DNA of 36,610 nucleotides from Bacteroidales bacterium (GCA_017509685.1 JAFWPA010000082.1:1-36610), one strand, 5' to 3'. Shown: positions 6,263-15,435, counted from the first letter of the stretch. Notes: generated by a model from the letters alone, not told the origin. Made by a program: numbers and translations.

Positions 6263-8961
6263 AAAAGAAACTTCTCTCCATTTTCTTCGCCATCCTGGTA
6301 TTTGCCATACCGGTGCTATCCATTGTGAACGGTCAGCCGCTCACGGATGTCCTGAGGGACCTTAGCGCGGAGCTGAAGATGACCTACGAGCAAAGCGCCC
6401 CGGATCAGGAGCTGTTCGACAAGGACTATATGGCGCAGCACGACCGCATGATCCGGGTCATTACGGAATCCAACGAGCTCTCCCTCCTCCTGTATACGCA
6501 GGAGCCGGAAATGACCTTCGACCTGGCTTATGCCCTGAAGAAGGTGACATCGGCCTACCAGGATTTCAGCCGCAGCAGGAGACCGTACGACCGCATTGTG
6601 GAAGGGGTCGATGTGGAAATCGACCGCTATGCCCGTCTCATCGAGGCCCTGCGCCGGCTTCCTCCCATTATGAAAATGGTAGAGATAGAGATTGTCCCGG
6701 ACAGCCTCAAATACCAGAACGACAGCCTGGAAGCACATATGTCCCAGATTGCCTCTACCCTGGAGAAGGAAGTGATCCGGATTGCCGTCAAGGATTCCCT
6801 CTCCTCCCCGCTGGTACTGGATGCCGAAGGTGAGGTTTACCGCGACAGCTGTATCTTCTATGCCGCCCAGCTCCTGAAACAGCACGCGCATAACCGGGCT
6901 ATGGTCATCGCGGACAGCAGCCACTACCAGGCCGCATATTGGCGGATGAAAGAGGCCAACGACTATGCCCAGACCCGTTATGAGAAACTGGAAAAATACG
7001 TCTTCGTAGACGGCCAAGCCTCTTTCCTGGATATCATGGCCGCCCCGGGCGCCTATTGGGAAAAAGTGGTGAACGACCTTAACGACCAATATGATTTCTC
7101 TGAACTGGGTGCAGACGATCCGCAGCCCGAGGATTCCGCGGCTCAAGAGACGGAAAAAGTGGCGGAAGAATTGAGCGACGACGGTGACATATTTGACGGT
7201 CTTTCCAGCAAAGGCGCCAATTCCGTCCTGGTCTTGGTGAGTGCCATCCAACTGATTGCCCTGATGATTTTCTGGGTACTCACCTACTTCATCCTGTGGC
7301 TTTTGAGACGCGTCAAGTTCGTCCAGAAATGGCTGCCTTCCAGACAACTGCCCCTGTTCTGTGTGCTGCTGGGCACCTTCCTGTATTTTCTGGTGCTGGG
7401 CTTCAGCATCGGCAGTGACCAGAACGAGTACATCCAGCTGAGTGCCACCCACCTGAACACCTTCCTGTGGCTGCTCATCATTATTTCCGGATCCATACTG
7501 CTGCGCGTGAAGGAAAACCAGATCCACAGCAGTCTCCGGCTCTATATCCCCACCTTCGTGATGGCGCTCGTCATCATTGTCTGCCGCATCTGTTTTGTTC
7601 CGGACAAACTGATGGTCTTCCTCTTCCCGCCCATCCTGGCCCTAGTGGTGCTGCGGCAACTGTTCTTCTGCATCCGGGAAAGCGGACGGGCCACTAAAGT
7701 GGACAGCGTACTGGGCTGGGTGTCCCTGGCCATCTATATCACCGCCTTCTGCTTCGCGCTGTTTGGTTTTACCTTCGTGGCACTGCTGCTGTTGGTTTGG
7801 TGGTATTTCCAGCTGGCCGTCATCCTCTCTGTCCTGTGCATCCTGGACCTGATGGGCCGATACAAGACGCGCTTCCTGAACAAGAAGGTGGATGCCATGC
7901 GCAACCGTATCACCTACGTGTCGGGCACCGACCGCGAGTCCCTCCTGTTCGGAGCCACCTGGTTCTACGAATTCGTTCAGCAGGTGTTGATTCCGGCCCT
8001 CATCCTGCTCTCCATCCCCATGTGCGTACATATGTCCCTGGTGGATGTATTTGACTTCGACGACCTTTACGTCAAGATCTTCTATGAGCCTTTCGTCCAA
8101 CTGGCCGACAAGGACGGATACGAGACGCTCCGCATCTCCGGAATGAGCCTCATCAGCCTGCTGATGCTCTTCTTCATCCTGCGCTACGTCAACCGGGCCA
8201 TCCACGCCATCCACCGGTACGCGCGCTATGCAGCGTTTATGCGCAAGCATAACCGCACCACCATCCGGGACAATGAAATCAACCTCTCGCTGGGCAACAG
8301 CCTCATCAGCGTCCTTGTCTGGATGGGCTATGTCGTGGTGGTAGTGACGGTGCTCCAGATTCCCACCGGGTCCCTCAGCCTGGTAGCCGGCGGTCTGTCG
8401 GCCGGTATCGGTCTGGCCCTCAAGGATACCCTGAACAACTTCATCTACGGTATCCAGCTGATGGGCGGCCGCCTGCGCGTGGGAGACTGGATCGAGTGCG
8501 ACGGCGTACGCGGACGCGTGATGGCCATCAATTACCAGTGCGTAGTGGTGGAAACCCTGGAAGGCACGGAGATGGCGTTCCTTAACTCCACCCTCTTCGG
8601 CAAGAACTTCAACAACCTCACCCGCAACAACTCCTACGAGTTCACCAAGGTGATTGTGGGCGTGGCCTACGGCACCGACGTAAAGAAAGTGCGTGATGTG
8701 CTGGGAGAGGCCATGGAACAGCTTCGCACCAAAGACCGCTACGGCCGGGAGATTGTAGAACCCAAGTACGGCTTCAACGTGGTTGTAAACGAGATGTCCA
8801 ACAGTTCCGTGGACATTGCCGTGAAGCAGTATGTACTGGTGGCCGAAAGGGTGGCTTACATTGACCGCGCCAAGGAGGTCATCTACGAGGCGCTTAACAA
8901 CGCCGGCATTACCATCCCGTTCCCGCAGTGCGATGTACACCTTATCAAAGATGAGAAGTAA
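6259..8961 (+). CDS. Large MscS-family mechanosensitive channel with long periplasmic N-terminal region
   Basis: This 900-residue inner-membrane channel opens on membrane tension and, in this family, releases solutes on osmotic downshock. A signal-like helix (1-25) is followed by about 290 residues of helical, charged periplasmic sequence. Many membrane helices lie between about 320 and 700. The MscS core then follows: the pore helix with AGGLSAGIGLALKDTLNNF near residue 709, and the beta domain with GDWIECDGVRGRV and the NSTLFGKNFNNLTR segment (about 735-790). A cytoplasmic alpha/beta region ends in a proline-containing FPQCDVHL. The size and layout resemble the MscK/MscM (large MscS) group rather than small MscS. 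The gene overlaps both neighbours (4 and 11 bases), which is strong evidence of a functional unit with the outer-membrane barrel behind it. Confidence 0.88.
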   Translation: MKKKLLSIFFAILVFAIPVLSIVNGQPLTDVLRDLSAELKMTYEQSAPDQELFDKDYMAQHDRMIRVITESNELSLLLYTQEPEMTFDLAYALKKVTSAYQDFSRSRRPYDRIVEGVDVEIDRYARLIEALRRLPPIMKMVEIEIVPDSLKYQNDSLEAHMSQIASTLEKEVIRIAVKDSLSSPLVLDAEGEVYRDSCIFYAAQLLKQHAHNRAMVIADSSHYQAAYWRMKEANDYAQTRYEKLEKYVFVDGQASFLDIMAAPGAYWEKVVNDLNDQYDFSELGADDPQPEDSAAQETEKVAEELSDDGDIFDGLSSKGANSVLVLVSAIQLIALMIFWVLTYFILWLLRRVKFVQKWLPSRQLPLFCVLLGTFLYFLVLGFSIGSDQNEYIQLSATHLNTFLWLLIIISGSILLRVKENQIHSSLRLYIPTFVMALVIIVCRICFVPDKLMVFLFPPILALVVLRQLFFCIRESGRATKVDSVLGWVSLAIYITAFCFALFGFTFVALLLLVWWYFQLAVILSVLCILDLMGRYKTRFLNKKVDAMRNRITYVSGTDRESLLFGATWFYEFVQQVLIPALILLSIPMCVHMSLVDVFDFDDLYVKIFYEPFVQLADKDGYETLRISGMSLISLLMLFFILRYVNRAIHAIHRYARYAAFMRKHNRTTIRDNEINLSLGNSLISVLVWMGYVVVVVTVLQIPTGSLSLVAGGLSAGIGLALKDTLNNFIYGIQLMGGRLRVGDWIECDGVRGRVMAINYQCVVVETLEGTEMAFLNSTLFGKNFNNLTRNNSYEFTKVIVGVAYGTDVKKVRDVLGEAMEQLRTKDRYGREIVEPKYGFNVVVNEMSNSSVDIAVKQYVLVAERVAYIDRAKEVIYEALNNAGITIPFPQCDVHLIKDEK

Positions 8962-10759
8962 ACTGTTTGTCATCGCTCTCCTCCTGCTACTCTGCCGGGT
9001 CCCTTTGCATGCGCAATGGTCCGGCAGCGCCGATTTGCAGGCCGGACTGGGCGGAATGGAAGGCAGCGAAGTCAACGACAACAAGCCCATGATTCACGGC
9101 CTGGTGAATGGGACTTTCCAACTGAACTACAAGACGGAAAAGTTCCGCTGGAGCACCAAGCTGGAAGGAAAGTGGGAACCCAGAACCACTGACAACGGCC
9201 GCCTGGCCTATAAGAACAGCCAGGTGGGCATTGTATACAAGGCCGCCACCACCAAGCCGCTCACCACCAGCATCCGGTCCGACTTTATGTGGACGCCCAG
9301 TCGGGAAAGGAGTTATTCCACCTGGATCAAATACCAGTATAAGAACGACCGTGCGCAGAATCATTCCATCAACGCCGACGGGAACGAACAGGAATTCCAA
9401 AAATTCTCCTACTACTACGAGATTCCCACGATGAACGAACACCAGATGGAAACCGGGCTCAAGACCCATAGGGATTTCGGCTCCGGACGCAGCATCCTGG
9501 AGAGTTCCCTTACCCTCAAGGCTACCGGCAGCGAGAGGGTGAACACCTGGATTATCTTCAAGGCCGGCGAGGGGGCCGACAGCGGCAGCGGAACGGCCGT
9601 GAACGTGGAAGACTTGCCGGGCTATGCCTGGAAATACCGCATCACGCCCAACAACTTTGACCTGAACCTGGACGGAGACATCCACTTGCAAAGGACGCCC
9701 CTGGACGGGACGGTGAAACTGAAATACGCCCCCGGCCTGCGCGTATCGGCCCGCCACACGCTGGACGAGAACAGCGGCGCCACCCGCATCAACGTGTCCA
9801 CGGAGGAAACCCAGGAAATCTGGCGGGACTCTACCCGCCTGCGGGAAAGTTTCAATTACCTGGTCGTAAGGACCGAACCCTATCTCGTTCTGGACTTCAA
9901 CTGGCGCAGCATTGAAGCGCACGCGGACTATGCCTGCCAAGTCTTCGCCCGTCGCCTGAGCGACGACGTCCACTGGCAGCCTCTTAAGGTCAAGGGCGTG
10001 TATCCCGTAGGAAAGGGCCATATCAAATGGACCATCTCTCCCAGCCATTCCCTCACCCTGAGAAACGAGTTAAGCGTGTCCCATCCGGATTACCTCAAGA
10101 TATGCTGGTACGACCGCACGGCCGGTTATCTGGACCAGTTGTACCGGGGCAATGAGCAACTGAAGTCGCCCCACACGAGGCTCTACGGGCTGGACTATCA
10201 GTTCACTTACAAACGCTTTGTCTCCAAGACCGGCATCTTCTACAAGAACGTGCTGGACGAAGTGGACCAGACCTGGTCCAACAAGGTCATCGACAACCGA
10301 GAGTATAAGGTATTCGAATGGCTGAATTCGGCCGACAGCCACACGCTGGGGCTCTCCCAGTCCCTGGGCTGGCGCGGCAAGGTGATTACGGCCAACGCCG
10401 GCATCACCTACAACAGGTCCCGCCGCATCGCCAAGAGCAACGGCGCCGTCAAAAACAACTTCGACTGGAAGCTGACGACCGATATTTCCGCCAAGCTGGG
10501 CAAGGGATGGACCGTGGGGGCCGATGCCAAATACCAGAGCAAGGTGGCGACGTTCTTCACCATCTTCAAGGAATACTGCGAACTGAACGCCTTTGTCCAG
10601 AAAGACTTCAAACGGTTTACCCTATACCTGCAGGGCCGGCATTTGCTGGACCAGGAGATGGAAACCAGCTTCCTCTCGGAAGAAACGCAGGAATTCTGGG
10701 TAGAGGATGTACGTCACAACCGGCGCATCTTCGTCCTGGGCGCCAGATGGAAGTTCTAA
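8951..10759 (+). CDS. Predicted outer-membrane beta-barrel protein
   Basis: This 602-residue protein has a signal peptide (about residues 1-21, cleavage before QWSGSADLQAG). The body shows alternating polar/hydrophobic strands typical of a large barrel, for example GTFQLNYKTEKFRWSTKLEG and FTLYLQGRHLL. It ends in IFVLGARWKF with a terminal phenylalanine, the usual outer-membrane barrel signature. It resembles the barrel part of TonB-dependent receptors or porin-like outer-membrane proteins, but I see no plug domain or TonB box. The open frame extends back to 8831, but ATG 8951 places the signal peptide correctly and overlaps the MscS stop by 11 bases. Coupling to the MscS gene suggests a joint envelope function. 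Its stop codon is 3 bases from the stop of the convergent GH20 gene. Confidence 0.75.
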   Translation: MRSKLFVIALLLLLCRVPLHAQWSGSADLQAGLGGMEGSEVNDNKPMIHGLVNGTFQLNYKTEKFRWSTKLEGKWEPRTTDNGRLAYKNSQVGIVYKAATTKPLTTSIRSDFMWTPSRERSYSTWIKYQYKNDRAQNHSINADGNEQEFQKFSYYYEIPTMNEHQMETGLKTHRDFGSGRSILESSLTLKATGSERVNTWIIFKAGEGADSGSGTAVNVEDLPGYAWKYRITPNNFDLNLDGDIHLQRTPLDGTVKLKYAPGLRVSARHTLDENSGATRINVSTEETQEIWRDSTRLRESFNYLVVRTEPYLVLDFNWRSIEAHADYACQVFARRLSDDVHWQPLKVKGVYPVGKGHIKWTISPSHSLTLRNELSVSHPDYLKICWYDRTAGYLDQLYRGNEQLKSPHTRLYGLDYQFTYKRFVSKTGIFYKNVLDEVDQTWSNKVIDNREYKVFEWLNSADSHTLGLSQSLGWRGKVITANAGITYNRSRRIAKSNGAVKNNFDWKLTTDISAKLGKGWTVGADAKYQSKVATFFTIFKEYCELNAFVQKDFKRFTLYLQGRHLLDQEMETSFLSEETQEFWVEDVRHNRRIFVLGARWKF

Positions 10760-10762
10760 GCT

Positions 10763-12469
10763 TTACCAGCTGTGCTTCGCCGTCTTTAAGTATTCTTCCA
10801 ATTCCTCCTGGCTGCGGGCGGGCTGGCGGTCGTAGCCGATGAGGCCCTTGTAGTCCAGACAGTAGTTCAGGCCCATGGCGTCGAACATGGCCAGGCTGTG
10901 TTCCAGGGAGGCCTTGAAGCGCTCGTAATCCTTGTTTTCGGCCGCGCACCACTGAATCTCGGACAGGGCGCAGAGGCGGGGCAGCAGCATGTACCACAGG
11001 TGGTCGGCGGTAGTGATGTACTCCGTCCACAGATTGGCCTGAACACCCAGGATGTGGTTCTCGGTGCCGGCCTCCATGCCGTCGAAGGGCTCGTAGCTGT
11101 ACACTTTCTCCAGGGGCAGGTAGCCGCCGATGCACAGGGGTTCCTTGTCCCGCTCACGGCTCTGGAAGTAGTCGAAGTACATGTAGTCGGTGGGGGTCAT
11201 CACGGCGTCGAAGCCCTTCTGGGCAGCCTTGATACCGCCTTTCACGCCGCGCCAGGACATAATGGTGGCGCCGGGAGTGAGGTCCCCTTCCAGGATTTCA
11301 TCCCAGCCGATGACCTTGCGGCCGTGGTCGTTGAGGAACTTCTGCACGCGGGAGGTTACGTAGTTCTGCAGGTAATGCTTGGCCTCGGGACCCTTCTTGA
11401 TACCCAGCTGCTTCATGCGCCTGGCGCACTTGGGGCACACGTCCCAGGGGTCGGGACGGTCGGGTTCAGCGTCTCCGCCGAAGCACTCGTCACCGCCGAT
11501 GTGGATGTATTCCGACGGGAAAATCTCCATCATCTCCGTAAGCACGCCCTCCAGGAAGTCGAAAATCTGGTCGTTGCCGGCGCAGAGGATGTCCTTGGCC
11601 ACACCCCAGCGGGTCCAGACCTCGTAGGGACCGCCGGTGCAGCCCAGCTCGGGATAAGCGGCCAGGGCGGCTACCATATGGCCGGGAAGGTCAATCTCCG
11701 GAATCACGGTGATACCGCGTTCGGCTGCATAGGACACGATCTCCTTCATCTCCTCCTGGGTGTAGAAGCCGCCGTAGCGGATACCGTCGTTGCTGCTCCA
11801 GTCCTTGCCGATGACGGTACCGTTACGCCAGGCACCGATCTCGGTGAGTTTGGGGAAACGCTTGATTTCCATACGCCAGCCCTGGTCCTCGGTAAGGTGC
11901 CAGTGGAAGCGGTTCAGTTTGTAGGCCGTCATCACGTCCAGGTACTGCTTGGTTTCCTCCACAGTCCAGAAGTGACGGCAGGGATCCAGGTGCATGCCGC
12001 GGTAGTCAAAGCGTGGCTGGTCCAGGATGCTCACGCAAGGGAGAACCCAATCGGCCTTCACCGCCTTGTTGCCGTAGACGGCGGGCGGAAGCATCTGCTT
12101 CAGGGTTTCGCAGGCATAGACGAAGCCGTTCAGGGCCGACGCTTCCACGGTGACGCCCTCGGGGGTGACGTTGATGGCATACTGCTCCGCGGCCAGGTTG
12201 GGGTTCTGGATGAAGGCGATGCCGCCATCGGCCTGCTTGCACTTTGCGCCGGTAGCGGTCTCCAAGGCATCCACGAAGCGCCGGGCCGCCTTGACGGAAG
12301 CCTCGTCCATGTTTTCGTCGAAGCACACGGCGGCGCCCTTTACGCAAAAGCTGCCGTCGGCCAGGGTAACATCGGCCGGCTGGGGAATCACCTGGAAATC
12401 CTGCGGCTGCGGCTTAGCACAAGCTGCCAGCAGCGCTGCAACGGTTAAAACGGAAAGGAGTTTTTTCAT
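10763..12469 (-). CDS. GH20 beta-N-acetylhexosaminidase, lipoprotein
   Basis: This 568-residue enzyme releases terminal N-acetylglucosamine or N-acetylgalactosamine from glycans by substrate-assisted catalysis. A lipoprotein signal ends in LLAAC. An N-terminal GH20b-type domain (about 25-140) precedes the catalytic barrel, which opens with FDYRGMHLDPCRHF. The catalytic Asp-Glu pair sits in HIGGDE at D327-E328, and WHLTEDQGWR and PEIDLPGH are also typical. The frame extends to 12508, but ATG 12469 gives the normal signal peptide. The gene is 16 bases downstream of the flippase gene and is probably in its transcript. The expected site is periplasm or outer-membrane surface. Host mucin or N-glycans, chitin oligomers and peptidoglycan-derived sugars are all possible substrates. 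Confidence 0.93.
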   Translation of the reverse strand: MKKLLSVLTVAALLAACAKPQPQDFQVIPQPADVTLADGSFCVKGAAVCFDENMDEASVKAARRFVDALETATGAKCKQADGGIAFIQNPNLAAEQYAINVTPEGVTVEASALNGFVYACETLKQMLPPAVYGNKAVKADWVLPCVSILDQPRFDYRGMHLDPCRHFWTVEETKQYLDVMTAYKLNRFHWHLTEDQGWRMEIKRFPKLTEIGAWRNGTVIGKDWSSNDGIRYGGFYTQEEMKEIVSYAAERGITVIPEIDLPGHMVAALAAYPELGCTGGPYEVWTRWGVAKDILCAGNDQIFDFLEGVLTEMMEIFPSEYIHIGGDECFGGDAEPDRPDPWDVCPKCARRMKQLGIKKGPEAKHYLQNYVTSRVQKFLNDHGRKVIGWDEILEGDLTPGATIMSWRGVKGGIKAAQKGFDAVMTPTDYMYFDYFQSRERDKEPLCIGGYLPLEKVYSYEPFDGMEAGTENHILGVQANLWTEYITTADHLWYMLLPRLCALSEIQWCAAENKDYERFKASLEHSLAMFDAMGLNYCLDYKGLIGYDRQPARSQEELEEYLKTAKHSW

Positions 12470-12485
12470 AATCATTATTAATTGG

Positions 12486-13922
12486 TTAATTATCAATGTT
12501 TTGAGCACGATGCGACCGGAGAATCATCCAGCACAGGATGCCATACGCGCCGATGAGGGCAGTATTCGTGCCCAGGCGGAAGACAATCATCGGGAACTTC
12601 ATTTCACTTAAAAAGATGCAGAAATAGAAGATGCCCATCAGGGCCATGATACCCAGGATGCGCTTCCAGTTATACGGAATGGGATAGTACTTGGAGCCCA
12701 AATAGGCGCTCAGGATGAACATGACCAGGTAGCTGGCCAGATGCCCGAAGGCCGATGCCCAGTAGGAGTACCGCGGCATCCATACCACGTTCACCACAAT
12801 GGTCACCAGCAGGCCGGCCAGGGTAATCCAGATGGCCATATTGGTGCGGCCGGAAAGCTTATACCACATGGACACGTTGAACAGCATCCCCAGGATCATG
12901 TAACTCAGGAGCATGATGGGCACTACGTCAATTCCCACGCGGAAGTCCCGCCCCAGGAAGAGGGAAATGATGTCTATGTAACCCACCACACCCAGCAGTA
13001 CCAGGCCGCAGAAGGCCGTGAACCATTCCATCACCAGGGCATACAGTTCCTTGGAGTTCTTGTCACGGGCACGCTGGAAGAAGAAGGGCTCGGCCGCATA
13101 GCGGAACATCTGGATGAAGAGGTTCATGATGACGGCCAGTTTCACCGCCGCCTGATACACGCCCAGGGTGGCCTGCCACTGGGCCGATGAAGTGTCGAAG
13201 AAACGGAACAGCACCCGGTCCAGGAAGTCGTTGGCCACACCCGGCAGGGCTGCGACCATGAGCGGCAGCGAGTATACCAGCAGGCGCTTCACCACGCCGG
13301 TATCCCAGGTGGGGCGCAGCCGCAGCAGGTCCGGGATGAACATCACCAGGCACAGCACGCAGCTTATCAGGATGGCAAAAATGGGATAGGTGAAGTCCGG
13401 CTGGGCGGGCCACACGAAGAAGAGCACCAGGTTGGCGCCGGTCTCCGTGAGGATTTTCACGGTCTTGAAGATGGCGAACTTCACCGCCTTGTGTTCCTGC
13501 CGCAACTTGGCAAAAAGGATGGCGGTGAGGCTGTCGCAGAAGAGGATGGAAGCCGAATAGATGATCAGGCGCTTGTACCCGGCATAGCCCAGGGCGGCCG
13601 ATATGGGCTCTGAAAAGGCCACCATACAGGCCAGGAACGCCAGGTTAAGGCCCAGCACCGTGAGCAGGGCGCCGGAGTACACCTTGCGGGGGTCCTCCCC
13701 TTCTTTGTTGGCAAAGCGGAAACAGCCGGTCTCCAGGCCCAGCACCAGTACCACCTGCAGGATGGCGATGTAGGCCATGAACTCCGTGACCACACCATAC
13801 TGCATCTGGGACAGCGTGCGGGTATAGATGGGTACAAAAAGGAAGTTCAGTATCCTGGCCAGGATGGAACTGAAGCCGTAAATGGCGGTTTCGCCCGCTA
13901 ATTGTTTCAACGGATTTGCCAT
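12486..13922 (-). CDS. Polysaccharide/oligosaccharide flippase (Wzx/MATE-like MOP superfamily)
   Basis: This 478-residue integral membrane protein would move lipid-linked sugars across the inner membrane. It has about 12-14 hydrophobic helices. The N-terminus LAGETAIYGFSSILARIL with FVPIYTRTLSQMQYG is characteristic of bacterial Wzx-like exporters in this phylum. No other polysaccharide-synthesis gene is in the window, so its cargo is unknown, and a MurJ-like role is less likely given this N-terminus. It begins the two-gene operon with the GH20 enzyme. Its -7 element (minus strand, 13931-13938) ends 8 bases before the ATG, so the transcript is nearly leaderless. The opposite strand carries the isomerase promoter back-to-back. 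Confidence 0.85.
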   Translation of the reverse strand: MANPLKQLAGETAIYGFSSILARILNFLFVPIYTRTLSQMQYGVVTEFMAYIAILQVVLVLGLETGCFRFANKEGEDPRKVYSGALLTVLGLNLAFLACMVAFSEPISAALGYAGYKRLIIYSASILFCDSLTAILFAKLRQEHKAVKFAIFKTVKILTETGANLVLFFVWPAQPDFTYPIFAILISCVLCLVMFIPDLLRLRPTWDTGVVKRLLVYSLPLMVAALPGVANDFLDRVLFRFFDTSSAQWQATLGVYQAAVKLAVIMNLFIQMFRYAAEPFFFQRARDKNSKELYALVMEWFTAFCGLVLLGVVGYIDIISLFLGRDFRVGIDVVPIMLLSYMILGMLFNVSMWYKLSGRTNMAIWITLAGLLVTIVVNVVWMPRYSYWASAFGHLASYLVMFILSAYLGSKYYPIPYNWKRILGIMALMGIFYFCIFLSEMKFPMIVFRLGTNTALIGAYGILCWMILRSHRAQNIDN

Positions 13923-13948
13923 AGTAAGTACAAATTTAACTAAATTTG
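13915..13948. promoter_or_regulatory. Back-to-back divergent promoters sharing an 18-base palindrome
   Basis: CAAATTTA (13931-13938) and TAAATTTG (13941-13948) form an exact palindrome separated by AC. Read on each strand they are two -7 boxes (TAnnTTTG), minus for the flippase-GH20 operon and plus for the prolyl isomerase. The plus promoter has a -33 TTTG at 13915-13918 with a 22-base spacer. RNA polymerase could not occupy both -7 boxes at once, so the two operons probably compete. Confidence 0.6.
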
Positions 13949-13968
13949 CACAAACATTTTGTATCTAT

Positions 13969-14652
13969 ATGAAGAAGTTTGTATACGTGGCGCTGGTCCT
14001 GGCCCTGATAGTCGGCTGCAAAAACCGCAGCCAGAGCGCCCAAGAAGCAGTAAATCTGGAACCCCAGGACAGCCTGGCCGCCCTGGAAGCTGCTAAGGCC
14101 CTGCCGGAAGAGCCTTTCTTTGACATAGTTACCACCATGGGCACCATCCGCGTAAAACTGTACAAGGACACGCCACGCCACCGGGATAACTTTGAGAAAC
14201 TGGCCCTAAGCGGCTACTATGACAGCCTCCTGTTCCACCGCACCATCAACGGTTTCATGATCCAGGGCGGAGACCCCTTCACCCGGGATACCTCCAAGGT
14301 GGAGCAGTACGGACAGGGCGGCCCTTCCTACACCATCCCCGCCGAGATGCGGGACACCCTGGGCGCTCCCCTGCATCGGCACAAAAAAGGCGCGCTGGCC
14401 GCCGCCCGCCGCGGAGACCTGGCCAATCCCTTCAAGGAGAGCTCCGGATCCCAGTTCTACCTGGTACAGGACCCCGATAACTGCACGCATCTGGACGGCG
14501 AATACACCGTGTTCGGAGAGACCGTCGCCGGCCTCAACGTCATCGATAAAATCGCCGCCGTACCCACCGACCGGTACGACCGTCCCCTGCAAGATGTAAG
14601 AATTATCCGAATTCGGCCAAATAATGAACTAAATTCTCCCAAGGAGCAGTAG
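13969..14652 (+). CDS. Cyclophilin-type peptidyl-prolyl cis-trans isomerase, lipoprotein
   Basis: This 227-residue protein speeds proline isomerisation during folding of envelope proteins. A lipoprotein signal ends in LIVGC, so it is anchored in the periplasm or outer membrane. The cyclophilin fold covers about residues 45-220: TTMGTIRVKLY at the start, the catalytic Arg in FHRTINGFMIQGGDP, the SSGSQFYLV strand, and HLDGEYTVFGE near the end. The usual active-site tryptophan or histidine position falls in that last motif. An upstream in-frame start at 13882 is rejected because the promoter lies between. The start is 20 bases past its -7 element. A terminator-like hairpin follows at 14725-14754. 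Confidence 0.92.
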   Translation: MKKFVYVALVLALIVGCKNRSQSAQEAVNLEPQDSLAALEAAKALPEEPFFDIVTTMGTIRVKLYKDTPRHRDNFEKLALSGYYDSLLFHRTINGFMIQGGDPFTRDTSKVEQYGQGGPSYTIPAEMRDTLGAPLHRHKKGALAAARRGDLANPFKESSGSQFYLVQDPDNCTHLDGEYTVFGETVAGLNVIDKIAAVPTDRYDRPLQDVRIIRIRPNNELNSPKEQ

Positions 14653-14724
14653 TTTGGCACGGAATTCGCAATAGAATTTAACCGAATAGTTTTTTTAATA
14701 GGTTAAGTTTTTAGGTTAGAATGA

Positions 14725-14754
14725 GAACGGGCTTGCAGAGATGCACGCCCGTTC
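14725..14754. terminator. Hairpin terminator between convergent genes
   Basis: GAACGGGC (14725-14732) pairs with GCCCGTTC (14747-14754). Inside the loop TGCA-GAGA-TGCA extends the stem after one mismatch. It is followed on the plus strand by the AT-rich ATTATTTATT. It lies between the stops of the isomerase gene (14652) and the minus-strand solenoid gene (14760), so it may serve both. Confidence 0.65.
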
Positions 14755-14759
14755 ATTAT

Positions 14760-15434
14760 TTATTCCTGACAGATAACATTAGCGTCGGGATGGATGTTGA
14801 CGGTGCCGCATTTGCCGCCGGCGCCTTTGCCGATGCAGTCGCTGGGGATATCTCCGGTAGAGACTCTGGAAGCCGTTATCTGAACCACCTTTTTGGATAT
14901 GGTGATGTTGCCGCATTGGCCGCAGTAGCCGCCGCCGATGGCTGCTGCACCCATACCGCCGGTAGCGATGACCACGTTCCCTTCAATGACAATGTCGCCA
15001 CAGGGGCGCTGGTAGCCACTGCCGATGCCCGCAGACAGATAACCGCCCCAGGCCACGATGACGCCGCTCTTGATGACGATGCTGCCGCAGGCGCGCTGAT
15101 AACCGCCGCCGATACCGGCCGCCTTACCGCCGGCGCTGGCCTGGAGAGAGCCCTTCCCCTTGATGGTGAGGGTCTTCCCCTCGGCCGGGAAAACAGCGGG
15201 GAACTCCCCGTGATGGGCTTTGACGGCATTGGCCCCTTCCAGGACCAGGGTGGCGTCTCCCAGACAGGTGATGGCGGCGTACTCGTCACCGGGTACGATA
15301 ATGGACACGTCCTTCAGGCCAACCACGGCACCATCGGGTATGACAACATAAACGTCCGGCCCCGCCACTCCGGTGAGAACGGTTCCGTCTACGGCCTCGT
15401 AACAGCCTTCTATGAGAGATAGGTCTATGGTCAT
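14760..15434 (-). CDS. Cysteine-laddered solenoid (beta-helix-like) repeat protein, function unknown
   Basis: This 224-residue protein has no signal peptide or membrane helix, so it is probably cytoplasmic. Residues of about 105-222 consist of four solenoid repeats with a GIGGGYQRACGSIVI-like core. The core cysteine recurs at C116, C145 and C174 (exactly 29 residues apart) and again at C209, with additional cysteines at 171, 200 and 222. Such Gly-rich repeats are seen in extracellular carbohydrate-binding or cell-surface proteins of Bacteroidales, but those carry signals. The in-frame start at 15506 lies inside the CobW gene. ATG 15434 is one base past the end of that gene, so translation is coupled. 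The pairing suggests a client or partner of the metal-chaperone GTPase, which is inferred. Confidence 0.75.
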   Translation of the reverse strand: MTIDLSLIEGCYEAVDGTVLTGVAGPDVYVVIPDGAVVGLKDVSIIVPGDEYAAITCLGDATLVLEGANAVKAHHGEFPAVFPAEGKTLTIKGKGSLQASAGGKAAGIGGGYQRACGSIVIKSGVIVAWGGYLSAGIGSGYQRPCGDIVIEGNVVIATGGMGAAAIGGGYCGQCGNITISKKVVQITASRVSTGDIPSDCIGKGAGGKCGTVNIHPDANVICQE

Positions 15435-15435
15435 C

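Noticed and set aside
10898-12448. 516-codon plus-strand frame opposite the GH20 gene
   Set aside because: Shadow of the hexosaminidase gene, which has an intact catalytic motif.
14721-15422. 233-codon plus-strand frame opposite the solenoid protein, beginning at the terminator hairpin
   Set aside because: Its Asp/Ala repeats are simply the reverse complement of the Gly-rich solenoid repeats. The minus frame has coherent cysteine-spaced repeats and is coupled to CobW.
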